64,000 bases of DNA from DASSUW01 sp963740605 (GCA_963740605.1 CAVUFC010000022.1:682001-746000); one strand, 5' to 3'; shown: positions 50,403-58,831, counted from the first letter of the stretch. Translations and numbers: made by a program. The notes: generated by a model not told the origin, from the sequence alone.

Positions 50403-51088
50403 CCGCGCTCGCGCGCCCGGTCGCGGACCTCGCTCCAGCCGCCCTGGTCGGCCACCTCGCCCTCGTCGAGCATCACCGCGCGGTCGGCGAGGCCCTCGGC
50501 GAACGCCATCTGGTGCGTCGTGAACAGCACCGCGGAGCCGGTATGCTTGGCGTCGACCAGCAGCTCGCGCAGCAGCGCCTGCGAGGGCGGGTCGAGCCCG
50601 ACGACCGGCTCGTCGAGGATCAGCAGCGACGCCGGGCGCACGAGCGCGCAGGCGAGCTGCGTCTTCTGCCGCATGCCGCGCGAGAGCTCGCGCGGCAGGA
50701 AGCCGGCGCGCTCGGTCAGCCCGAGCCGCCCGAGCAGCGCGTCGATGCCCTCCTCGTCGATCCCGTGCGTGAGCGTGACGAGCTCGAGGTGCTGGCGAAC
50801 GGTGAGGTCGTCATAGAGAAGTGGCGAGTCGAGCACGAGCGCGAGCTCCGCGCGCGCGTCCTCGGCGACCGGCTCCTTGTGAGGGTCATAGCCGCACACG
50901 CGCACCCAGCCCGAGCTCGGCTCCAGCAGCCCGGCGATCGTGCGCACCGCGGTCGACTTGCCGCTGCCGTTGGCGCCGATCAGCGCGACGCACTCCCCCG
51001 CCGCGAGCTTGATGTCGAGCGAGGCGAGCGCGACCAGGCGGCCATACGTACGGCGCAACCCCGAGGCCTCGAGCGGCGGGCGATCCAT
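50387..51088 (-). CDS. ABC transporter ATP-binding protein
   Basis: This 233-residue ATPase has Walker A 'GANGSGKST', signature 'LSRGMRQKTQLACALV', Walker B 'LLILDEPVVGLD' and the switch His in 'LFTTHQMAFAEGL'. It is of the exporter/ABC-2 class (Arg-Gly-Met signature). ATG 51088 is 10 bases after the antiporter stop, and its 3' end overlaps the membrane-protein gene. Confidence 0.92.
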   Translation of the reverse strand: MDRPPLEASGLRRTYGRLVALASLDIKLAAGECVALIGANGSGKSTAVRTIAGLLEPSSGWVRVCGYDPHKEPVAEDARAELALVLDSPLLYDDLTVRQHLELVTLTHGIDEEGIDALLGRLGLTERAGFLPRELSRGMRQKTQLACALVRPASLLILDEPVVGLDPPSQALLRELLVDAKHTGSAVLFTTHQMAFAEGLADRAVMLDEGEVADQGGWSEVRDRARERGWVTL

Positions 51089-51098
51089 GGCCGTGACG

Positions 51099-52640
51099 CT
51101 AGCGCCCGCGCGAGCGCACCCGCGCCTCGTCGACGTCGATCTCCGCCTCGAGGCTGCGCAGGAGCTCGGACGGGAAGGCGCGCTCGCGTCGCATCTCACC
51201 GAGCACATCGCGCTCGTGGGACAGCACGTCGATCTGCACGCGCGCAGGATCGGTGCCGTGGTCAGGGTGGCCGTCCGCAACCTCCAGGCGGTTCTGTAGC
51301 CGGTCGAGCCGCGCCTGGTAGCGGTCGCGGAGGCGCTCGACCGCGTCATCCGGCTCCCCGTGCTCGGCCATCTCCTCGAGCCGCTCGAGCGCCGCATGCG
51401 TGAGGCGCAGGCGCGCCTCGACCTCCCGGCGGCGACGTTCCTCGCTCTGGCCCAGGCCGAGCCGTTCGATCAGCGGTGCGAGCGTGAGTCCGGGGATGGC
51501 GAGCGTGACGACGACGGCCGCGTAGGCGAGGAAGATGATGCGGTCGCGATCCGGGAACGTGTCGACCGGGATCGCCAGCGCGGCGGCCAGCGATACGGCG
51601 CCGCGCATCCCGCTCCACGCGAGGACCAGCCGCTCGCGGACGTTCGTGTACGAGCGGCCGATGACGCTCAGGTCAGCGATTTCAGGTACGAGGAACATCC
51701 ACGCGAACCGCACGGCGACGACGGTCACGACGACGAGCGCCGCCTCCGCCAGCAACGACGTGGAATTCTCGATGTCGCCGACGATCCGTCGCACTTGCAA
51801 ACCGAGGAGGAGGAACAGCAGCGAGTTCAGAAGGAACTCGGACGCCTGCCAGAATGCGAGCGTGCGCAGCCGCGCGCCCGCCTCGGAGATCTCCAGCGAG
51901 CGCGTGCCGACATACACGCCGGCCGTGACCACCGCGAGCACGCCGGAGACGCCCACCCGCTCGGCCGGCACGTACGCGGCGAACGGCGTGAGGACCGACA
52001 GCACGACGTCGATCGACGGCTCGCGCGCGGCGATCCGCAAACGCGCGGACAACCAGCCGACGGCCGCCCCGATCGCGATCCCGCCGGCGGCCACGACCGC
52101 GAACTTCCACGCGACGTGGCCGGCCGACAAGGTCGTGCCGGCCGCTGCGATGGCGAGCTTCCACGCGGTCAGGGCGGTGCCGTCATTGACCAGCGCCTCG
52201 CCCTCGAGGATCGTCTCGATCCGTGCCGGGGCGCCGAGCCGGCGGATGACCGCCCCCGCCGAAACGGGATCCGTAGGGCCGAGCACCGCACCAAGAACGA
52301 ACGCCGCCGCCCACGGGAGGCCGACCACCCAGTGGCCGACCGCCGCCACGGCGACGACCGTGACGAGCACGAGGCCGACCGCGAGAAGGCCGATCGGCAC
52401 CGCATTCGCGCGCAGCTCGTATGCCGACGCCTGGAACGCGGCCGCGTAAAGCAACGGCGGGAGGAAGGCGAAGAACACGACGTCCGGGTCGAGCTCGGGG
52501 ACCGGCAGGCCGGGCACGAGGCCGAGCGCCAGCCCGCCGACGACGAGCACGACGGGGTACGGCACGTTCCAGCGGAGGCCGACGCTCGCGAGGAGCGCAA
52601 TCGCGAGCAGCAGAAAGACGAGTGCCTCGGCCCCGGCCAC
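51099..52640 (-). CDS. Na+/H+ antiporter (CPA1/NhaP-type)
   Basis: This 513-residue protein has about twelve helices. The CPA1 signatures include 'FFAFLPPLLYAAAFQ' near 56, 'LGPTDPVSAGAVIRRLG' near 121, 'ETILEGEALVNDGTAL' near 142 and 'LAWSGMRGAVSLAAALA' near 337. A cytosolic tail of about 120 charged residues follows. It exchanges cytosolic Na+ (or K+) for protons. GTG 52640 lies 9 bases after the ankyrin gene. Confidence 0.93.
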   Translation of the reverse strand: MAGAEALVFLLLAIALLASVGLRWNVPYPVVLVVGGLALGLVPGLPVPELDPDVVFFAFLPPLLYAAAFQASAYELRANAVPIGLLAVGLVLVTVVAVAAVGHWVVGLPWAAAFVLGAVLGPTDPVSAGAVIRRLGAPARIETILEGEALVNDGTALTAWKLAIAAAGTTLSAGHVAWKFAVVAAGGIAIGAAVGWLSARLRIAAREPSIDVVLSVLTPFAAYVPAERVGVSGVLAVVTAGVYVGTRSLEISEAGARLRTLAFWQASEFLLNSLLFLLLGLQVRRIVGDIENSTSLLAEAALVVVTVVAVRFAWMFLVPEIADLSVIGRSYTNVRERLVLAWSGMRGAVSLAAALAIPVDTFPDRDRIIFLAYAAVVVTLAIPGLTLAPLIERLGLGQSEERRRREVEARLRLTHAALERLEEMAEHGEPDDAVERLRDRYQARLDRLQNRLEVADGHPDHGTDPARVQIDVLSHERDVLGEMRRERAFPSELLRSLEAEIDVDEARVRSRGR

Positions 52641-52649
52641 TTCCCTGTA

Positions 52650-53297
52650 TTAGCCCGAGAGCAGCCCCGCCACGCCCGTGCTGCCGTCATCGGCGGCGAT
52701 GCGGGCCGCGTCGCGACCGTCCTCGGTGGCCAGCGTGGGGTCGGCGCCGCGGTCGAGGAGCAGCCGCGCCATCTCGACGTCGTCGGTGTGGGCGGACGAA
52801 TGCAGCGGCGTGAAGCCGGCCCGCTGGCGGGCGTTGGGATCGGCGCCGGCGTCCAGCAAGAGCCGCATCGTCTCGTGGTCGTGAGCGGCCGCCGCGGCGT
52901 TGACCGGCCGCACGCCGAACTGGTTGTCGGCGTCGTCGTCCGCGTCGGCGCCGTGTTCGAGCAGCACCCGCACGACCTCCGGCCCGCCCAGGAACGCGGC
53001 GAGCCCGAGCGGCGTGAAGCCCTCCGGCGTGCGCGCGTTGACGGCTCCGGGGTCGGCGTCGAGCAGCGCGCTCAACCGGTCGGCGCGACCGGTGGCGGCC
53101 GCCTCCAGCGGGCCGAGCTCCGGCTCGGCGGCGAGCAGGACGTCGGCGATCGCGCGCTGCTGGTGGAACAGCGCGAGCAACACGACGGGCAGTCCGCTGC
53201 CGTCACGCGCGGACGCGAGCGACGGGTCCTCGCTCAGCAACTTCCGGACGGTGGCGACGTCGCCGGCCGCGACCGCCACGAACAGCTCGTCGCTCAT
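52650..53297 (-). CDS. Ankyrin-repeat protein
   Basis: This 215-residue protein is almost entirely ankyrin repeats, about six units ('GFTPLGLAAFLGGPEVVRVLLEHGADAD', 'GFTPLHSSAHTDDVEMARLLLDRGADP'). It has no signal peptide or enzyme domain. It is a protein-binding scaffold, possibly for its operon partners. ATG 53297 overlaps the lipoprotein stop (ATGA); the antiporter gene follows after 9 bases. Confidence 0.9.
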   Translation of the reverse strand: MSDELFVAVAAGDVATVRKLLSEDPSLASARDGSGLPVVLLALFHQQRAIADVLLAAEPELGPLEAAATGRADRLSALLDADPGAVNARTPEGFTPLGLAAFLGGPEVVRVLLEHGADADDDADNQFGVRPVNAAAAAHDHETMRLLLDAGADPNARQRAGFTPLHSSAHTDDVEMARLLLDRGADPTLATEDGRDAARIAADDGSTGVAGLLSG

Positions 53298-53692
53298 TGG
53301 CGAACGATCCCACACACGTCCTCGGACACGTCCTTGGTGAAGGCTGCGAGCACGAAGAAGTCGTGCGGATTGCCTTTTGAGGTGTCGCTGAACGCCACGT
53401 TGCCGGCCTCGAGCTCGACCTTGTAACTGAGGTTGCTGCCCGGCCCGGGCGGGAGCTCGAGCCCGACCTCGGCCTGCTTGGCGAGATCGCGCGTGAGCTG
53501 GCGGGCCTGGAGCAGGTGGTCGGCGTCGAGCTCGTGCTCCTTGTTGTTGCAGAAGACCGTGCCGCCGTCCGTCACGCGCATCGTCAGGTTCGCCGCCGGA
53601 TCCGGCCCGCTGCGCGTGACGACGAACAGATCCGCCGGCCGGGTCCCGCAGCCCGCGAGCAGCACCGCGGCGACCAGCAGCAGCCGTCTCAA
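53294..53692 (-). CDS. Small lipoprotein
   Basis: This 132-residue protein begins 'LRRLLLVAAVLLAGC', a textbook lipobox. A compact domain follows ('DLFVVTRSGPDPAANLTMRV', 'DGGTVFCNNKEHEL'). The start is TTG 53692, overlapping the DsrE-like stop as TTGA. A C-terminal Cys in 'VCGIVRQ' could pair with that in 'FCNNKEH'. No family is recognised. Confidence 0.78.
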   Translation of the reverse strand: MRRLLLVAAVLLAGCGTRPADLFVVTRSGPDPAANLTMRVTDGGTVFCNNKEHELDADHLLQARQLTRDLAKQAEVGLELPPGPGSNLSYKVELEAGNVAFSDTSKGNPHDFFVLAAFTKDVSEDVCGIVRQ

Positions 53693-54081
53693 ACGAAGAC
53701 CAGGTCCGCGCCGTCGACCTCGCTGAGGAACCGCGGCGTCGACATCACACCGTCCAGCCGGGACTCGATCTCAGCGCGCGGCGCGCCGGTCGCCTCGACG
53801 GCCGCCGCGCACGCCCAGATCCGGCACTCGTCGAGCTCGAGCGCGGTGTCGCGCAGCTCGGCGAGCGTGCGGGCGAAGGACTCACGTCCCCTGTCGGACA
53901 CGTCAGGTGCTGCCTCCGGGCGGAGCGCCCGGCCGAACAGCTGCTCGTCGAGCAGCGGCGCGAGCGCACCGAAGCCGACCAGCGCACGGGCCGACCTCCC
54001 CTCCGCGGCCGCCGACACGAGCAGCGACAGGCCGCTGTACAGGCGCTGCAGATCACCCGACTCGAGGAAGGCCGCGATCAT
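53689..54081 (-). CDS. DsrE-family protein
   Basis: This 130-residue DsrE/DsrF-like fold has 'MIAAFLESGDLQRLYSGLSLLVSAAAEGR' at the N-terminus and 'LDECRIWACAAAVEATG' near residue 90. The single Cys pair lies where sulfur-relay or peroxiredoxin-like relatives keep their functional Cys. It probably binds sulfur or acts in sulfur transfer, in keeping with the divergent TusA-like gene. ATG 54081 follows a TACGAT -10 box by 6 bases. It is first of the six-gene array. Confidence 0.82.
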   Translation of the reverse strand: MIAAFLESGDLQRLYSGLSLLVSAAAEGRSARALVGFGALAPLLDEQLFGRALRPEAAPDVSDRGRESFARTLAELRDTALELDECRIWACAAAVEATGAPRAEIESRLDGVMSTPRFLSEVDGADLVFV

Positions 54082-54084
54082 CTG

Positions 54085-54318
54085 TTGATCGTACGCACGC
54101 TCGACGTCCGGGGCCTTGCCTGCCCGCTCCCGCTGATCCACGCGCGGCGCGAGCTCTCCGCTCTCGCGACCGGCGAGACCCTCGTGGTGCTCGCCACCGA
54201 TCCGGAGGCGCCGATCGACCTCGCCGCCTTCGCGGCCGACGAGGGCCACGGGTTCGCTCGTGAGGAGGCCGCCGGCGAGTGGCAGATCACGTTGACGAAG
54301 GGTGCCGTTGGCCGGTAG
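54085..54318 (+). CDS. TusA/SirA-family sulfur-carrier-like protein
   Basis: This 77-residue protein carries 'LDVRGLACPLPLIHARREL', with the Cys-Pro sulfur-carrier motif of TusA (Cys13). A beta-alpha-beta fold follows, ending 'GEWQITLTKG'. It would hold a persulfide for sulfur relay. Start TTG 54085 is only 3 bases from the divergent DsrE start. No -10 box is visible upstream, so its promoter must lie within the DsrE gene. Confidence 0.85.
   Translation: MIVRTLDVRGLACPLPLIHARRELSALATGETLVVLATDPEAPIDLAAFAADEGHGFAREEAAGEWQITLTKGAVGR
54088..54093 (-). promoter_or_regulatory. Putative -10 box (TACGAT) for the DsrE-led operon
   Basis: A minus-strand TANNNT hexamer lies 6 bases before ATG 54081 and inside the first codons of the divergent TusA-like gene. 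Confidence 0.42.
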
Positions 54319-54355
54319 TGTCGCGCCGAGCGGCAACCCGTCTAGACAACCGGAC

Positions 54356-55174
54356 ATGACCTCGCAACCCGACGCCGCGACGGCCACCTCTTCCGCCTTC
54401 GACCTCCGTGGCCGGCGCGCGGTCGTCACCGGGGTGTCGGCGGGGATCGGCAGCGCGATCGCAATTGCGCTCGCCGCGGCCGGTGCGAGCGTCGCGGGGA
54501 TCTACAAGACCGACCCGGAGGGCGCCGAGCGCACCGAGGCCGAGTCGCGCGCGTTCGGCGTCGACACCGTCTTCCTGGAGGGCGACACCGGCGACGTATC
54601 GCAGGTCGAGCGGCTGGCCGAGCTGGCGGTCGAGCGCTTCGGCGGGATCGACATCTGGGTCAACAACGCGGCGCGGCTGATGGTTAAGCCGATGCTCGAG
54701 ACCACCGACGAGGACTGGCACGGGTTGCTGGCTGCGAACCTCCACGGCTACTTCTACGGCTGCCGGGCCGCGGGGCGCGCGATGGTCGCGGCCGGCGCCG
54801 GCGGCCGGATCATCAACGTCTCCAGCGCGGCCGACATCCTCGTCGTCGCCGACCTCAGCGCGTATGTCGCCGCCAAGGGCGCGATCGTCGGGATGACCAA
54901 GGTGCTCGCACTCGAGCTCGGTGAGCACGGGATCACCGTCAACGCGATCGCCCCGGGCGCGATTGATACGCCCTTGAACAAGACCGCGTACACCCCTGAG
55001 GTGCGACGCAGGTACGAGGAGCGGATCGGGCTGGGACGGATCGGGACTCCCGAGGAGGTCGCCGACGCCGTGCTGTTCCTGGCTTCGGATGCGTCCCGCT
55101 ACGTGACCGGCCACGAACTCGTGATCGACGGCGCGTTGAGCATCAACGGCACGATGGGGCACGCGCGCGACTGA
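54356..55174 (+). CDS. Short-chain dehydrogenase/reductase
   Basis: This 272-residue classical SDR has cofactor motif 'VVTGVSAGIGSAIA' near 21, 'DIWVNNAARL' near 100, catalytic Ser in 'INVSSAADI' near 156, Tyr and Lys in 'YVAAKGAIVGMTK' near 171, and 'APGAIDTPLN'. The substrate is an unknown alcohol or ketone. Its TGA overlaps the GntR start by one base, so regulator and enzyme are co-expressed. Start ATG 54356 excludes an untypical 18-residue upstream extension. Confidence 0.93.
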   Translation: MTSQPDAATATSSAFDLRGRRAVVTGVSAGIGSAIAIALAAAGASVAGIYKTDPEGAERTEAESRAFGVDTVFLEGDTGDVSQVERLAELAVERFGGIDIWVNNAARLMVKPMLETTDEDWHGLLAANLHGYFYGCRAAGRAMVAAGAGGRIINVSSAADILVVADLSAYVAAKGAIVGMTKVLALELGEHGITVNAIAPGAIDTPLNKTAYTPEVRRRYEERIGLGRIGTPEEVADAVLFLASDASRYVTGHELVIDGALSINGTMGHARD

Positions 55175-55974
55175 TGGCCGCCCCCGGACACGGCATGGGT
55201 CGGCGCGCGCGCGTCCCGGGTCACCCGGTCGAGGCCCCGCCACTGCGGTTCGTGCCGCGCTACTACGAGATCGAGCAGTCGCTGCGGGCGCGGATCGCGG
55301 AGCTCAAGGCCGACGCACCGCTGCCCTCCGACGCGATGCTGTGCGAGGAGTTCGGCGTGAGCCGGATGACCGCCCGCAACGCGGTCCAGCGGCTCGTGCA
55401 GGAAGGCATCGTCTACCGCGTCCCGGGCCGCGGGACGTTCGTCGCCGAGCCGCCGGTGCACCGTCAGGCCGGGAACCTCTTGTCGTTCACCGAGGAGATG
55501 CGCCGCCGTGGCCGCGAGCCTTCGTCGCGCGTGTTGTCGCGGGAGGTCCGGGAGCCGCGGCCGTCCGAGGCCTCGCATCTGCAGCTCCGGCCCGACGAGT
55601 CGGTGATCGCGCTGCGGCGGTTGCGGGTGGCCGACGACGAGCCGGTCGCGATCGAGGAGGCGGTGTTCCCGGCGGCGCAGGTCGCGCTGCTGCTGGAGTC
55701 TGCCGACCTCGAGCACCGCTCCCTGCACGACACCCTGGTCCAGGGCGGGCACGTGCCGACGATGGGCCGCGCGCGTTTGGGTGCCGAGGCGGCAGGCGCC
55801 GAGGATGCCGCTCTGCTCGGCGTCCCGGAAGGCTCACCGCTGCTGGTCGAGAAGCGCGTGATCCACGACCAGGACGGCCGGCCGCTGGAGCTGTGCGAGT
55901 CCCGCTACGCGGGCGACCGCTACGGCCTCGACGTGCAGTTCGACGTCGAGCTCCCGAGCGTCGACGGCGGCTGA
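55174..55974 (+). CDS. GntR-family regulator (HutC/UTRA type)
   Basis: This 266-residue protein has a winged helix at about 25-95 ('YYEIEQSLRARIAELK', 'LCEEFGVSRMTARNAVQRLVQEGIVYRVPGRGTFV'). The UTRA ligand-binding domain runs at about 110-260 ('LLSFTEEMRRRGREPSSRVL', 'VIALRRLRVADDEPVAIEEAVFP'). It is likely to sense a sugar or metabolite handled by the co-transcribed SDR. ATG 55174 overlaps the SDR stop. Confidence 0.92.
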   Translation: MAAPGHGMGRRARVPGHPVEAPPLRFVPRYYEIEQSLRARIAELKADAPLPSDAMLCEEFGVSRMTARNAVQRLVQEGIVYRVPGRGTFVAEPPVHRQAGNLLSFTEEMRRRGREPSSRVLSREVREPRPSEASHLQLRPDESVIALRRLRVADDEPVAIEEAVFPAAQVALLLESADLEHRSLHDTLVQGGHVPTMGRARLGAEAAGAEDAALLGVPEGSPLLVEKRVIHDQDGRPLELCESRYAGDRYGLDVQFDVELPSVDGG

Positions 55975-55976
55975 AT

Positions 55977-56006
55977 TTCTCACTCGGGGATCTCCATTCG
56001 TGAGAA
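55977..56006. repeat. Inverted repeat TTCTCAC-N16-GTGAGAA
   Basis: Perfect 7-base arms (55977-55983 and 56000-56006) lie directly after the GntR stop and 9 bases before the next ATG. This could be a GntR operator controlling the downstream small gene, or a weak terminator hairpin. Confidence 0.45.
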
Positions 56007-56015
56007 GATCGGCGC

Positions 56016-56264
56016 ATGGTGGTCGCGCGGGCACTGCAGATCGAGGGCAGGTTGCAAGTGATCGAGATGACGGGCTCTTGGGGCGCCTACGCGGGCGAGC
56101 GGATCATCATCGGCGCGGGTGACAGCTACCGCGACGACCTCGGAATCAAGATCCGCGAGCGGTTCGAGGACGGCGCAAGCGAGGCGCTCGAGGAGGGTCG
56201 CTCTCCGTCCGAGCGCTTCGAGCTCCCCAGGGTCCGCGTGACGATCGAGGTCGTCTCAGGCTGA
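56016..56264 (+). CDS. Small protein of unknown function
   Basis: This 82-residue protein is mixed alpha/beta, with 'VIEMTGSWGAYAGERIIIGAGDSYRDDLGIKI' pieces in the first half and a closing beta strand 'RVRVTIEVVSG'. It has no signal peptide, membrane helix or Cys. Start ATG 56016 follows the inverted repeat. Codon use is like that of its neighbours, so it is probably real. Confidence 0.62.
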   Translation: MVVARALQIEGRLQVIEMTGSWGAYAGERIIIGAGDSYRDDLGIKIRERFEDGASEALEEGRSPSERFELPRVRVTIEVVSG

Positions 56265-56274
56265 CACCGTCTCG

Positions 56275-56280
56275 TAGCCT
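56275..56280 (+). promoter_or_regulatory. Putative -10 box (TAGCCT) for the aldo/keto reductase
   Basis: A TANNNT hexamer lies 7 bases before GTG 56288, consistent with leaderless translation. Confidence 0.42.
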
Positions 56281-56287
56281 GGTCGTC

Positions 56288-57043
56288 GTGACCACCTTCA
56301 GACTTGCCGGCGTCGACGTGCCCCGCATCGGCTTGGGCACGAACCGCCTGACCACCGAGAACGTGAGCTTCATCCGCGAGGCCGTCGCCGCGGGCGTGCG
56401 CCATATCGATACCGCCCACCTGTACACCGGCGGCGAGAGCGAGCGCACGATCGGCGAGGCGCTCGTCGGCATCGACGAGGAGCTGCTCGTCGCGACCAAG
56501 GGCGGCTATCAGGCGGGTGAGGGCCGGCCGGAGGTGCTCTCGTCGCAGATCGAGCAGAGCCTGCGATCACTCCGCACCGACTCGATCGGCCTCTACTACC
56601 TCCACCGCGTCGACCCGGAGACGCCGCTCGAGGAGAGCCTCGGGGCGATCAAGGCCTACGTCGATCGCGGCGCGATCCGCGAGGTGGGCGTCTCCGAGGT
56701 GACCGCGTCGGACATCGCGCGCGCCCGCGCGGTCGTGCCCATCGCCGCGGTGCAGAACCGCTACAACCTCGCCGACCGCGGGCACGATGACGTCATCGAC
56801 CTGTGCGAGCGCGAGGGCATCCCGTTCGTGCCGTTCTTCCCGCTGCGCGGCGACGGCGGACCCGGCATCGCGGCGACCGCTCAGCGTCTCGGTGTGACGG
56901 AGAACGCGGTCAAGCTCGCCTGGCTGCTGCGGCGCTCACCGGTGGTGCTGCCGATTCCGGGCACGCTCTCGATCGAGCATCTGCGCGAGAACCTCGCGGC
57001 GCTGGAGCTCGACCTCGGCGACGCGGACGACCTCGCCGCCTGA
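56288..57043 (+). CDS. Aldo/keto reductase
   Basis: This 251-residue TIM-barrel reductase has the complete tetrad: Asp in 'HIDTAHLYTGG', Tyr two residues on, Lys in 'LLVATKGGY' and His in 'LYYLHRVDPETPLE'. 'PIPGTLSIEHLRENL' near 220 forms the NADPH pocket. It is slightly shorter than typical (about 280), lacking some C-terminal loop. The ligase gene starts 6 bases downstream. Confidence 0.93.
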   Translation: MTTFRLAGVDVPRIGLGTNRLTTENVSFIREAVAAGVRHIDTAHLYTGGESERTIGEALVGIDEELLVATKGGYQAGEGRPEVLSSQIEQSLRSLRTDSIGLYYLHRVDPETPLEESLGAIKAYVDRGAIREVGVSEVTASDIARARAVVPIAAVQNRYNLADRGHDDVIDLCEREGIPFVPFFPLRGDGGPGIAATAQRLGVTENAVKLAWLLRRSPVVLPIPGTLSIEHLRENLAALELDLGDADDLAA

Positions 57044-57049
57044 GCCTCG

Positions 57050-58126
57050 ATGCGGCTCCCGGTCATGCCGCCGGTGGCGCCGATGCTCGCCAAGCCGGCT
57101 CCCACGATCCCGCCGGGCCAGTTCTACGAGCCGAAGTGGGACGGCTTCCGGGCGATCGTGTTTCGCGACGGTGACGAGGTCGAGATCGGCAGTCGCAAGG
57201 AGCGGCCGATGACGCGGTACTTCCCCGAGGTCGTGGAGGCCGTGAGGCGCAACTTCCCCGCCCGCGCGGTCATCGACGGGGAGATCGTGATCGCCGGCGA
57301 GGGCGGCCTGGACTTCTGGGCCCTGCAGCAGCGCATCCACCCGGCCGCGAGTCGCGTCGACATGCTCGCGGACAGGACGCCGGCCAGCTTTGTGGCCTTC
57401 GACCTGCTGGCGCTCGGCGACGACGACCTCACGAGGGTGCCGTTCGCAGACCGCCGCGCAGCGCTCGAGCAGGCGCTGGCGAACGCCGCGCCTCCCGTCC
57501 ACGTCACGCCGATCACGCGCGACGAGCGGGTCGCGCACGACTGGTTCGAGCGCTTCGAGGGGGCGGGCCTGGACGGCATCATCGCCAAGCGCGCCGACCT
57601 CACGTACGAGCCCGACAAGCGCATGATGACGAAGATCAAGCATGTGCGGACCGCCGACTGTGTCGTCGCCGGCTACCGCGTCCACAAGTCGGCCGACGAC
57701 GCAATCGGCTCGCTGCTCCTCGGCCTCTACCGGGACGACGCCGCGCCGCGGTCGCAGTGGATGGACCACATGAAGGGCCTGGCCCCGGTCGGCGTGATCG
57801 GTGCGTTCCCGATGGCGCGCCGTCGCGAGCTGTTCATCGAGCTCCAGCCGCTGGTGATCGACGCCGCCGACCACCCCTGGAACTGGGCGGCCGCGGCCGG
57901 CCAGGCGCCGGAGGGCGGCAGCCGCTGGAACCCGAAGAAGGACCTCTCGTTCGTGCCGCTGCGGCCGGAGCGGGTCGTGGAGGTGCGGTACGACTACCTC
58001 GAGGGCGCCCGCTTCCGGCACCCGCCTCAGTTCGTGCGCTGGCGCGACGATCGCGACCCCACCTCCTGCGGCTACGCGCAGCTCGACCAGCCGAAGCCCT
58101 TCGACGTCGCCGACATCCTCGGCTAA
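57050..58126 (+). CDS. ATP-dependent DNA ligase (LigC-type)
   Basis: This 358-residue ligase has nucleotidyltransferase motif I 'YEPKWDGFRAIV' (Lys29), 'SRKERPMTRYFPEV', 'VIDGEIVI', 'SFVAFDLLAL', 'GLDGIIAKR' and 'MMTKIKHVRTADCVV'. An OB-fold half follows. This is the stand-alone LigC-type used in repair rather than replication; no Ku gene or polymerase is adjacent. It is separate from the replicative NAD-dependent LigA at 18.9-20.9 kb. Confidence 0.93.
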   Translation: MRLPVMPPVAPMLAKPAPTIPPGQFYEPKWDGFRAIVFRDGDEVEIGSRKERPMTRYFPEVVEAVRRNFPARAVIDGEIVIAGEGGLDFWALQQRIHPAASRVDMLADRTPASFVAFDLLALGDDDLTRVPFADRRAALEQALANAAPPVHVTPITRDERVAHDWFERFEGAGLDGIIAKRADLTYEPDKRMMTKIKHVRTADCVVAGYRVHKSADDAIGSLLLGLYRDDAAPRSQWMDHMKGLAPVGVIGAFPMARRRELFIELQPLVIDAADHPWNWAAAAGQAPEGGSRWNPKKDLSFVPLRPERVVEVRYDYLEGARFRHPPQFVRWRDDRDPTSCGYAQLDQPKPFDVADILG

Positions 58127-58135
58127 CCCGCCGCA

Positions 58136-58162
58136 TGTCACGAACTGGCGCGGTGGCTCGTC
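58136..58162 (+). promoter_or_regulatory. ECF41-type promoter (TGTCACG-N16-CGTC)
   Basis: TGTCACG (58136-58142) and CGTC (58159-58162) are separated by 16 bases. This matches the published ECF41 target consensus of TGTCACA, about 16 bases, CGTC. The ECF41 sigma gene itself lies 0.7 kb downstream, and the first gene after the site is the epimerase family classically controlled by ECF41. Transcription should start near 58169, giving an almost leaderless ATG at 58171. Confidence 0.75.
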
Positions 58163-58170
58163 AGTACGGC

Positions 58171-58831
58171 ATGACTGAGATCGTGATCACCGGAGCCACA
58201 GGCGTCGTCGGGCGCCGCGCCGTCCGCGAACTGCTCGCCGCCGGCCATCGCGTCACCGGCGTGACGCGGTCCGCGCGCCGCCCCCGCGCAGCGGCTCGTG
58301 CAGGAGTCGATCGCGTTCGTCTACGCCGACGGCGGCGACGCCTGGCTCGACGAGGATGCGCGCGTCGCCGGCGGTGGCGTGACGACGACCGCACTCACGG
58401 CCGAGCGCAACGCACGCGAGCTGTTCGACGGCGACACTGTCGTCCTGCGCTTCGGCCTGTTCATCGGACCCGACAGCGGGTCCACGCGCGCCGCGCTGGA
58501 TGCCGCGCACGCCGGCGCGTCGATCGCGATCGGTCCGCCCGACGCGTACCGGCCGACGCTATGGCTGGATGACGCCGCGACGGCCATCGTCGCCGCGCTG
58601 CGCATCCCTGCCGGGACGTACAACGTCGTCGACAGCGACCCGGCGACGAACGCCGAGATCGATACCGCCCTGGCGGCCGCCGTCGGGGTCGACGTCCTCC
58701 GCCGCCGGCCGCCGCAGGAGGGGCCGATGGCCCGCTCGCAGCGCGTGTCGAACCGCCGACTACGCGAGGCCGCCGGCTGGGCCCCGAGCGTCCACGCGGC
58801 GACCGGCAGCTGGAGCCGGATCGCCGCATGA
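58171..58831 (+). pseudogene. NAD-dependent epimerase with internal deletion and frameshift
   Basis: From ATG 58171, 'MTEIVITGATGVVGRRAV' is a Rossmann N-terminus that runs to 'VTGVTRSARR'. A second frame then picks up at 'QRLVQESIAFVYADGGDAW' and continues to the stop at 58829. Between them about 80 residues of the normal fold are missing, with a frame change near 58285. The C-terminal part ('TLWLDDAATAIVAAL', 'YNVVDSDPATNAEI') is intact. Its stop overlaps the ECF41 start (ATGA). Epimerases of this type are standard ECF41 partners, so the sigma factor's cognate gene appears broken. Confidence 0.78.

Noticed and set aside
51360..53426. 688-codon plus-strand frame opposite the antiporter and ankyrin genes
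   Set aside because: Arg/Glu/Asp-rich antisense shadow typical of high-GC coding regions.
54085..54318. Possible GTG or ATG start for the TusA-like gene further downstream
   Set aside because: The conserved N-terminal strand 'RTLDVRGLACP' requires a start at or before TTG 54085.
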